A model generated the notes under the pieces. It was not told where the DNA came from and did not search any database. It saw nothing but the letters and a program-made list of their open reading frames with translations. DNA of 10,761 nucleotides from an uncultured Akkermansia sp. (GTDB lineage: Bacteria; Verrucomicrobiota; Verrucomicrobiia; Verrucomicrobiales; Akkermansiaceae), in the NCBI GenBank assembly GCA_904501955.1, contig CAJGCY010000088.1:1-10761 (forward strand). Direction: 5' to 3'. The position numbers and the translations under genes were made by a program. This document shows, piece after piece, positions 6,053 through 10,761 of this stretch; position 1 is the first letter of the stretch, and every line of letters begins with the position of its first letter.

Positions 6053-7350
6053 TCCTGTATTTCCTCAGAGCTTTTGCGGGTTGCTATCTCGAGGGGTGTT
6101 TCTCCCCTGAAGGGTTTGTTAACATCGATTTTACCGGTGGAAAGCAAGATTTTTACACATTTTACGTGTTTTTCCTCAATTGCCGAGATGAATGCCACTT
6201 CTCCGTTTTCTTCTACCATCCACGGAATGTTTACCAGCAAACGCACTACTTCCGAATGCCCGTTTTCTGCGGCCAAGTACAATGCTTCTCCGTTTTCTTC
6301 TATCTTTTCTTCTACTATCTCCGGAATGTTTACCAGCAAACGCACTGCTTCCGAATGCCCGTTTTTTGCGGCATATGGTAAAGGATTTTTTCCTTCGTGG
6401 TGTTGTCTGCTGTGGTATTGTCTGTTGATAATAATTTCGGGCCTTTGCAGCAGAATCGTCATTATATCTACGTGTCCATGCATAGCGGCTGCAGTCAGAG
6501 CACTGATGCCATTATCATCTATGATGTTGATGTTGATATTGGGTTGTTCTAATAACAGCTTCACGATATCGGTGTGCCCGAATCCTGCTGCATAGATGAG
6601 CGGAGTACCACCCGAGTTATCTGCATTGTTTTCCAATTCCGTTTTTTTATTGATGTTCGGCTTTTGTTCTGTGAGTATGCGCTTCACTTCGGCTGTGTCA
6701 CCCTTAAATATAGCTAATTCTAATTCCGAATAGTTGCCGATTTTTATTTTGGGAACTCGCATGAGAAATTGCACCATTTCTTTATGGTATGCTTCAACCG
6801 CGGATCCAAATGGAGATATCCCGATCTGCTCTTTTCTGCGGTTAACATCGATACCCGGGCTTGTCGCCAGTAGTTTGACTGTTTTGAGATGTCCATGCTG
6901 AATGGCAATATTCAGCGGTGTCCCGTCCCAACTGTTCTCGCAATTGAGGTCTATATCAGGAGCCTTCAGAAGTAGTTTTACGTAGTGTGTTTTACCCCAT
7001 CTGCAGGCTGCAAACAATGCTTGTTGGGCGGTTGCCTCTCCGGTTGTCAGGATGGCGTATAAAGCCTTGTCATCATCATTCTTTATTGCATCCTCATACG
7101 AGGGTTGGCCTATGGAGTCGAGATATTCCTCTGCTTTCGCGATTTGTTTCTCTGTGGGCGAGAACAATTGTTTTGAGGAGACCGGCAAAATTTTCTTCTT
7201 TTTGCCTTTCTTGTCTTTTTTGCCTTTCTTGGGGGCAAGGTGAATGGCCTCCCCGAATTCGGGGAGGGGTGAGGTGAAGGCTGCTGCGTGTTGTGCGGGC
7301 AGCAATATGCCCGCTGCGGCAAGTATGGAGAGGAGGTGATGGTGTTTCAT
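6025..7350 (-). CDS. Exported ankyrin-repeat protein, 441 residues
   Basis: This is the first gene of the ankyrin unit. Residues 1-24 are the shared signal peptide (MKHHHLLSIL, Ala-rich c-region). Residues 41-53 are almost all Lys (10 of 13), and a short helical segment follows (SPTEKQIAKAEEYLDSIG). About 10 ankyrin repeats run from about residue 105 to the end, closing with ELLRKAGAK. Repeat 4 lacks the usual DG-x-TPL opening and instead reads KIGNYSELELAIFKGDTAEV. It is almost unchanged in both halves of the 972-residue paralog, and a variable insert follows it. Repeats 8 and 9 are shortened or irregular (VNIPEIVEEK, VNIPWMVEEN) and lack the DVN end. No Shine-Dalgarno sequence is seen before the ATG. 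The gene lies between the terminator of the lipoprotein gene and its 616-residue neighbour, so its upstream region probably drives the whole block. The role is protein binding outside the cytoplasm; the ligand is unknown. Confidence 0.92.
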   Translation of the reverse strand: MKHHHLLSILAAAGILLPAQHAAAFTSPLPEFGEAIHLAPKKGKKDKKGKKKKILPVSSKQLFSPTEKQIAKAEEYLDSIGQPSYEDAIKNDDDKALYAILTTGEATAQQALFAACRWGKTHYVKLLLKAPDIDLNCENSWDGTPLNIAIQHGHLKTVKLLATSPGIDVNRRKEQIGISPFGSAVEAYHKEMVQFLMRVPKIKIGNYSELELAIFKGDTAEVKRILTEQKPNINKKTELENNADNSGGTPLIYAAGFGHTDIVKLLLEQPNININIIDDNGISALTAAAMHGHVDIMTILLQRPEIIINRQYHSRQHHEGKNPLPYAAKNGHSEAVRLLVNIPEIVEEKIEENGEALYLAAENGHSEVVRLLVNIPWMVEENGEVAFISAIEEKHVKCVKILLSTGKIDVNKPFRGETPLEIATRKSSEEIQELLRKAGAK

Positions 7351-7389
7351 GATATTGCGATGATGTTATATTGGATATTTATATCCTAC
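7223..7389 (-). repeat. Ankyrin-gene cassette repeat, copy C
   Basis: This third copy contains the linker start, the signal peptide and 39 bases of leader, up to TATCCTAC at 7382-7389. That phrase lies the same 39 bases from the start codon as in copies A (4097-4104) and B (6002-6009). Beyond 7389 the copies diverge: A and B continue into the preceding ankyrin gene, and C continues into the G8 tract. The divergence point therefore marks the upstream edge of the duplicated unit. Confidence 0.8.
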
Positions 7390-7409
7390 CATATTGGGGG
7401 GGGTATCAA
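7380..7409 (-). promoter_or_regulatory. Candidate promoter of the ankyrin block with G8 tract in the spacer
   Basis: On the - strand, TTGATA (7404-7409) is followed after 18 bases by GATATA (7380-7385). An alternative -10, TAGGAT (7383-7388), would be 15 bases away. The spacer begins with eight C (G on the + strand, 7396-7403). A small inverted repeat, GGATAT/ATATCC (7373-7378/7381-7386), overlaps the -10 area and could be an operator. The transcript would start 20 to 25 bases before the ATG at 7350. The box assignment is uncertain, but this is the only intergenic region between the upstream terminator and the ankyrin genes. Confidence 0.35.
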
Positions 7410-7442
7410 GCAAATTCTTTTTGAAAGAGCAAAAAAATGCAC

Positions 7443-7479
7443 AAAAAAGCCTGCACGGGGGGATTTTCTCTGTGCAGGC
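7443..7479 (-). terminator. Intrinsic terminator of the lipoprotein gene
   Basis: On the - strand, the stem GCCTGCAC/GTGCAGGC (7472-7479 with 7449-7456) encloses a 15-base loop and is followed by six T (complement of 7443-7448). It lies about 28 bases past the lipoprotein stop codon and separates that gene from the ankyrin block. Confidence 0.85.
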
Positions 7480-7506
7480 ATGGTGTGGGAAGCTGATAAG
7501 TGAGCG

Positions 7507-8184
7507 TCAGTTATTATCGCGCCCGAGCATGGTGCGGGTATCTTCGACGGTGCGGCGGTAGTACTCACGGCTGCTCATGATGCGGGGTTTGCCCCATTTG
7601 TTGCGGCGGCCTTCCACGTAGGCGTTTGTCTCGGAGGTGGAGACGGTGCCGTCGGGTGTTTGGTAGCGGGTGTCGCGCGCGTTGTAGGCGGTGCCTTCCG
7701 CGGAGCTGCGGGTGCCGGAGTGTGAGCCGCGGTAGGGATTATCCGTGGCGGAGAGGCCGCGGCTGTCGTTCATGAAATCGGGGCGGGTGTCGCGACTGAA
7801 GGCAGTGCTGCCGTGAGTGCCGGAGTAGCGGGTGTTCCTCACGTCTGAGCTGCGGGTGCCGCTGTAGGCTCTGCCGGCGTAAGAGCTTGCGCCACCGGGG
7901 GAGTAGGTGCCGGTGGCGTAGGTTTTGTCGTTACGGCGTGCGGCATCAATGTCTTTTTGGTAGCGGCTCACTTTGGTGGAGGCCGCCTCGGGGACTCCGT
8001 CTCTGTTTTTTCTTTCCGAGAATCGGGAGTCGAACTCATCCTCAAAGTAATCATTCAGGCTACGCTCTCGGGCGCCATTGGTTTCTCTCACGACTTTACC
8101 GTTTTCATCATAAACGGTGCGCACGCTTTTGCAAGAGGCGAAAGCGAGGAGCGTGATGGCGGAAAGTAAGGCGAGCCTGAGCAT
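7507..8184 (-). CDS. Predicted outer-membrane lipoprotein of unknown function
   Basis: This encodes 225 residues. The N terminus is a lipoprotein signal: MLRLALLSAITLLAFASC with the lipidated Cys at 18. The lipobox is slightly atypical (Phe at -3, Ser at -1), and Lys at +2 would not retain the protein in the inner membrane under the E. coli rule. A short motif follows (VYDENGKVVRE, residues 24-34), then a polar segment rich in Arg, Ser, Thr, Tyr and Gly (about 85-175) with loosely repeated phrases such as SGTRSS (108-113 and 156-161) and RDTR. The conserved-looking C-terminal part (about 165-225) includes NAYVEGRRNKWGKPR and SSREYYRRTVEDTRTMLGR. I do not recognise a named family. A strong promoter (8210-8238) and a terminator (7443-7479) make it a single-gene unit. 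No Shine-Dalgarno sequence precedes the ATG. A remnant of a second copy lies at 750-938. Confidence 0.85.
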   Translation of the reverse strand: MLRLALLSAITLLAFASCKSVRTVYDENGKVVRETNGARERSLNDYFEDEFDSRFSERKNRDGVPEAASTKVSRYQKDIDAARRNDKTYATGTYSPGGASSYAGRAYSGTRSSDVRNTRYSGTHGSTAFSRDTRPDFMNDSRGLSATDNPYRGSHSGTRSSAEGTAYNARDTRYQTPDGTVSTSETNAYVEGRRNKWGKPRIMSSREYYRRTVEDTRTMLGRDNN

Positions 8185-8209
8185 TGAAGATGAATGTTGT
8201 TACGGTGAC

Positions 8210-8238
8210 AGTTTAGCGAAGCGGGGGTGGGGTGTCAA
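8210..8238 (-). promoter_or_regulatory. Sigma70-like promoter of the lipoprotein gene
   Basis: On the - strand, a consensus TTGACA (8233-8238) and TAAACT (8210-8215) are separated by exactly 17 bases. Transcription would start near 8203, about 20 bases before the ATG at 8184. This is the best promoter match in the window. Confidence 0.7.
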
Positions 8239-8301
8239 GTATTTTGTTTGTTACGCGCGGTAAACAGTCACGATGTAAGTGGCAACGCACGGAAATTATG
8301 C

Positions 8302-8329
8302 TTGCATACGGCGTAAAATACGTTAAAAT
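8302..8329 (+). promoter_or_regulatory. Candidate promoter of glycyl-tRNA synthetase
   Basis: TTGCAT (8302-8307) and TAAAAT (8324-8329) are 16 bases apart. The predicted start site falls within a few bases of the ATG at 8339, which would give a leaderless or nearly leaderless message. The only Shine-Dalgarno-like bases are AGG at 8330-8332. No T-box-like leader is present in the 154-base divergent intergenic region. Confidence 0.4.
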
Positions 8330-8338
8330 AGGCGTGTT

Positions 8339-9922
8339 ATGGCAGATCGCACACAGACAGACCCCGTACGTATGGAGAAGATAGTCAGCCTTTGTAAGCG
8401 CAAGGGCTTCATTTTTCAGGCTGCTGAGATTTATGGCGGCTTGAATGGTTGCTGGGACTACGGCCCACTGGGTGTGGAGCTGAAGCGTAACCTGAAGGAT
8501 TACTGGTGGCGCGTGTATGTGCAGGAGCGCCCGGATGTGTTGGGTATGGATGGTTCTATTCTGACGCACAATTCCGTGTTGGTGGCATCGGGCCACGTGG
8601 GTGGTTTCTCTGACCCGCTGTGCGATTGCTTGCTGAGCAAGGAGCGCTTGAGAGCAGACCAGATTCCCGCGCAGAGCGGTGTGGCTTTCTGGTGGAAGGG
8701 CGCAGCTGCCAAGGATGGCTCATGGAGCACTACGAAGGAGTTCTCCATGCTGACCACGGAGGGCAGCGAGAAGGAGGCCAAGGCCGCCCGCAAGGCTGCG
8801 GCTCAATACTACAGCCAGATTTCCGGTAAGAATATTCCCGTAGCTGAGCTTGAGCTGGCGGAGGAGAGCACGGAGACGGTGACGGACAGCACCCGCTACA
8901 ACCCCGCAAACGGTTCTCTGGTGACGGAGGCTCGCTCCTTCAACCTGATGTTCAAGACGACCATCGGTGCTACCTCTGATGAGAATGACCCCTCCAGCAT
9001 CGGTTGGCTGCGCCCGGAGACGGCTCAGAGCATTTTCTGCCAGTACAAGAATGTGCTGGATTCCTCCCGCGTGAAGATTCCTTTCGGCATTGCGCAGATC
9101 GGTAAGTCCTTCCGCAATGAGATTAACCCCCGCAACTTCACCTTCCGCTCCCGTGAGTTCGAGCAGATGGAGGTGGAGTACTTCTGCCGTGCGGAGGATG
9201 GTTTTGCCCTCACGGATGAGTGGCTGGAGTTCTGCCTGAAGTTCTACGAGAACATCGGCATTGCCCGCGAGAAGATTCACATCTTGGACGTGCCGGAGGA
9301 AGAGCGCGCCTTCTACTCCAAGAAGACCTATGATTTGGAGTATGAGTTCCCCTTCGGCGTGCAGGAGCTGATGGGTATCGCCTACCGCACGGATTATGAC
9401 TTGGGCCGCCACCAGGAGGGCTCCGGTAAGCCCATGGAGTACTTTGATGAGGTGACGAAGGAGCGCTTCATCCCGCACGTGGTGGAGCCTTCCGCCGGTT
9501 GCGACCGCTCCGTGCTGGCCGTCATTTGCGAGGCTTATGATGAGGAAGAGCTGGGTAAGGACGGCAAGAGCGACATCCGCACGGTGATGCGCTTCCACCC
9601 GCGCATGGCTCCCATCAAGGCTGCCATCTTCCCGCTGCTCAAGAAGAATGCAGAGCAGGTGCGCATTGCCCGCGAGATTGAGGCAGAACTGCGCCCGTTC
9701 ATGAATGTGTTCTATGATGAGACCGGTGCTGTGGGCCGCCGCTACCGCCGCCAGGATGAGGTGGGTACGCCCTTCTGCATTACGGTGGACTTCGAGACGC
9801 TCGGTGAGGAGGGCGATCCCTCCCTCAAGGATACCGTCACCATCCGCCACCGTGATTCCATGGAGCAGGAGCGTGTGGCCATCTCGGACATCCTGCCTTG
9901 GCTGCTCAAGCGCATCCGCTAA
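8339..9922 (+). CDS. glyQS: Glycyl-tRNA synthetase, alpha2 (single-chain) type
   Basis: This cytoplasmic enzyme attaches glycine to tRNA-Gly using ATP. At 527 residues it is of the homodimeric class II type, not the alpha2beta2 glyQ/glyS type. The N-terminal signature GFIFQAAEIYGGLNGCWDYG is at 23-42. The glycine-site motif RPETAQ is at 225-230, class II motif 2 at 258-282 (FRNEI ... FEQMEVEYF) and motif 3 at 383-390 (EPSAGCDR). The C-terminal anticodon-binding domain runs from about 422 to 527 (MAPIKAAIFPLL onward). The region between catalytic blocks (about 97-200) is where many homologs bind zinc through two cysteine pairs. Here only Cys97 (and Cys95) remains, and the second pair appears as Asn188 and Asn191 before the SLVTEARSFNLMF stretch. 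Catalytic motifs are intact, so the enzyme should be active. The gene is divergent from the lipoprotein gene and ends at a clear terminator. Its GC-rich codon use contrasts with the ankyrin genes. Some annotations use glyS for this single-chain form. Confidence 0.97.
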   Translation: MADRTQTDPVRMEKIVSLCKRKGFIFQAAEIYGGLNGCWDYGPLGVELKRNLKDYWWRVYVQERPDVLGMDGSILTHNSVLVASGHVGGFSDPLCDCLLSKERLRADQIPAQSGVAFWWKGAAAKDGSWSTTKEFSMLTTEGSEKEAKAARKAAAQYYSQISGKNIPVAELELAEESTETVTDSTRYNPANGSLVTEARSFNLMFKTTIGATSDENDPSSIGWLRPETAQSIFCQYKNVLDSSRVKIPFGIAQIGKSFRNEINPRNFTFRSREFEQMEVEYFCRAEDGFALTDEWLEFCLKFYENIGIAREKIHILDVPEEERAFYSKKTYDLEYEFPFGVQELMGIAYRTDYDLGRHQEGSGKPMEYFDEVTKERFIPHVVEPSAGCDRSVLAVICEAYDEEELGKDGKSDIRTVMRFHPRMAPIKAAIFPLLKKNAEQVRIAREIEAELRPFMNVFYDETGAVGRRYRRQDEVGTPFCITVDFETLGEEGDPSLKDTVTIRHRDSMEQERVAISDILPWLLKRIR

Positions 9923-9943
9923 GCTTTATTGATTGTTTCAATC

Positions 9944-9980
9944 AAGCCCACAGGTGCGCAAAACGCCTGTGGGCTTTTTT
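9944..9980 (+). terminator. Intrinsic terminator of glycyl-tRNA synthetase
   Basis: The stem AAGCCCACAGG (9944-9954) pairs with CCTGTGGGCTT (9966-9976), and the T run ends at 9980. It lies 22 bases after the stop codon and ends just before the ribosome binding site of the next gene, so read-through would be needed for co-transcription. Confidence 0.85.
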
Positions 9981-9986
9981 AGGTGA
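9981..9986 (+). promoter_or_regulatory. Ribosome binding site deciding the start of the membrane-protein gene
   Basis: AGGTGA is eight bases before the ATG at 9995. An in-frame GTG at 9983 lies inside this site and has only the terminator T run before it, so the ATG at 9995 is preferred. Confidence 0.65.
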
Positions 9987-9994
9987 ATATTCGC

Positions 9995-10507
9995 ATGAAA
10001 ATAAGTGATACGAACCTGCCGCGCGACGCTCGCGAGCGTGTGGAAGCAGAGCTGCGCCCCGGTGAGGAACTGCAGTGGGCGGGGACATACGGCAAATTGC
10101 CACGGGGCGCCATCAGTATGATGCTCATTGTGGATTTCATCGCGGTTGTATTGTCCGTGGTGGTTGCCGTGCTGTCATGGCGAGATTCGCAGAGTGTGAC
10201 CATGCTGCTTATCTGCGCCGCCGGCGGGTTCGGCATTCCGTACCTGAGCTACGCGAAGATGCGGGCATACCAGCGCACGGTGTGCATGCTTACGAATCAC
10301 CGCGTGGCGTGGTTGCAAGCGGATAAAAAGGGGGTACTCAGCCTACCGCTCACGGAAAACATGATACGGCGCGTGGTGATGAAGCAGGGGGGCAGTGGGG
10401 ATATTGTTTTCGCCTGCGTGGAGGATGATGAGCGGTGCGTGTTTTACAACGTGCCGAAGGTGCGCGAGCTGGTGAGCCGCATTACGGAGCTTTCCGCCGG
10501 GCGTTGA
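9995..10507 (+). CDS. Small membrane protein with C-terminal PH-like domain
   Basis: From the preferred ATG the protein has 170 residues; a GTG 12 bases upstream would add four. Residues 1-38 are a charged cytoplasmic segment containing LRPGEELQWAGTYGKLPRG. This resembles the PGE-x-x-x-W-x-G opening found before membrane segments in bacterial PH-like domain proteins. Two hydrophobic segments follow (about 40-61 and 68-86), joined by a short polar turn, so both ends should face the same side. The C-terminal part (about 90-165) has the pattern YQRTVCMLTNHRVAWLQ, then short beta-strand-like stretches and a final helix (VRELVSRITEL), as expected for a small PH-like fold. The exact function is unknown; a membrane-associated binding or stress role is only inference. 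It stands alone after the synthetase terminator. No promoter is obvious between the two genes, so it may depend on read-through. Confidence 0.75.
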   Translation: MKISDTNLPRDARERVEAELRPGEELQWAGTYGKLPRGAISMMLIVDFIAVVLSVVVAVLSWRDSQSVTMLLICAAGGFGIPYLSYAKMRAYQRTVCMLTNHRVAWLQADKKGVLSLPLTENMIRRVVMKQGGSGDIVFACVEDDERCVFYNVPKVRELVSRITELSAGR

Positions 10508-10761
10508 GGCGCATGCTGTGGCTCTTTTGGCTGTTTTTGTGATTGGCCCTGTTAAAGTTTATGGTAGATGTTCCTATTTGCGCTGATCGATAAATCGGAA
10601 GTTGAAGATTAGTTTGCGAGCGCAGGCGAGCGGAATTCTGAACCCGCGTCAGCGGGTGACCTAACTTAGCCTAGGGCGTAAGCCCTAGGAAATGGGTAAA
10701 AAAACAAATCCGAACCCGCGAACCGTTGAGGCTTGCCGAAACGGTATGCGGGTGGCATAAC
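10508..10761. other. Gene-less right flank
   Basis: No coding region is seen after the membrane-protein stop codon. The first 100 bases are unremarkable and contain no clear terminator. From about 10618 onward the sequence is a dense series of inverted repeats, described separately. Confidence 0.5.
10642..10753. repeat. Three-hairpin repeat element with tetraloops
   Basis: Hairpin 1 pairs ACCCGC (10642-10647) with GCGGGT (10652-10657) around GTCA. Hairpin 2 pairs CCTAGGGC (10670-10677) with GCCCTAGG (10682-10689) around a GNRA-type GTAA loop. Hairpin 3 is a two-part stem: ACCCGC (10714-10719) with GCGGGT (10748-10753), plus an inner ACCGTT (10722-10727) with AACGGT (10740-10745). The outer stems of hairpins 1 and 3 use the same hexamers. 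The layout looks like an interspersed non-coding repeat that may continue beyond the window; a structured RNA is the alternative. I cannot assign it to a named family. Confidence 0.6.

Noticed and set aside
1147..7350. A toxin-immunity or polymorphic-toxin reading of the ankyrin block
   Set aside because: All three proteins end in ankyrin repeats with no variable C-terminal toxin domain, and no small immunity-like gene lies between them.
8185..8338. A T-box or other riboswitch upstream of the synthetase
   Set aside because: The region is only 154 bases, is shared with a divergent promoter, and lacks the T-box motif and a terminator/antiterminator pair before the gene.
8720..9850. A 376-codon open frame on the - strand opposite the synthetase gene
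   Set aside because: It lies wholly antisense to a clear glycyl-tRNA synthetase, has no ribosome binding site or domain character, and is explained by the GC-rich codon pattern of the real gene.

Overview
The window looks like chromosomal DNA of a Gram-negative, Verrucomicrobiota-type bacterium, possibly an Akkermansia-like gut lineage. This is an inference from the single-chain alpha2-type glycyl-tRNA synthetase, the lipoprotein and exported-protein signals, and hairpin repeats in the flanks. No 16S or other decisive marker is present, so the taxonomy is tentative.

Layout from left to right: (a) 1-445 is gene-less DNA with several strong hairpins and a good sigma70-like promoter. It leads to (b) a small exported Arg/Glu-rich protein on the + strand (446-709). 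(c) 750-938 is a 5'-truncated remnant of a lipoprotein gene on the - strand. (d) 1147-7350 holds three tandem - strand genes for exported ankyrin-repeat proteins. They share a near-identical signal peptide, leader and intergenic spacer, and the block ends at a clear terminator (1084-1118). (e) 7507-8184 is the intact lipoprotein gene whose 3' third matches the remnant at 750-938, so the ankyrin block is bracketed by a complete gene and a broken copy of it. (f) Divergent from it is glycyl-tRNA synthetase (8339-9922) with its own terminator, then (g) a small membrane protein (9995-10507). (h) The right flank holds a cluster of hairpins typical of an interspersed repeat.

The interesting part is the ankyrin locus. 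Its genes are transcribed in the order 7350-6025, 5970-4120, 4065-1147. Each encodes a Sec signal peptide, a very Lys-rich linker, a conserved helical segment and 10, about 15 and about 23 ankyrin repeats. The 972-residue protein is an in-frame fusion of two ancestral genes of this family. The 616-residue protein contains an exact 102-bp tandem repeat array and a regularly spaced column of cysteines. A run of eight G lies inside the candidate promoter of the first gene. Together these suggest a secreted, recombination-prone and possibly phase-variable ankyrin family, perhaps acting at the cell surface or against a host or competitor. That role is inference: no enzymatic or toxin domain and no immunity partner is visible.

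The remaining genes are ordinary. The synthetase is housekeeping, although its zinc-binding cysteines appear degenerate. The small membrane protein has two transmembrane segments and a C-terminal domain resembling bacterial PH-like domains.
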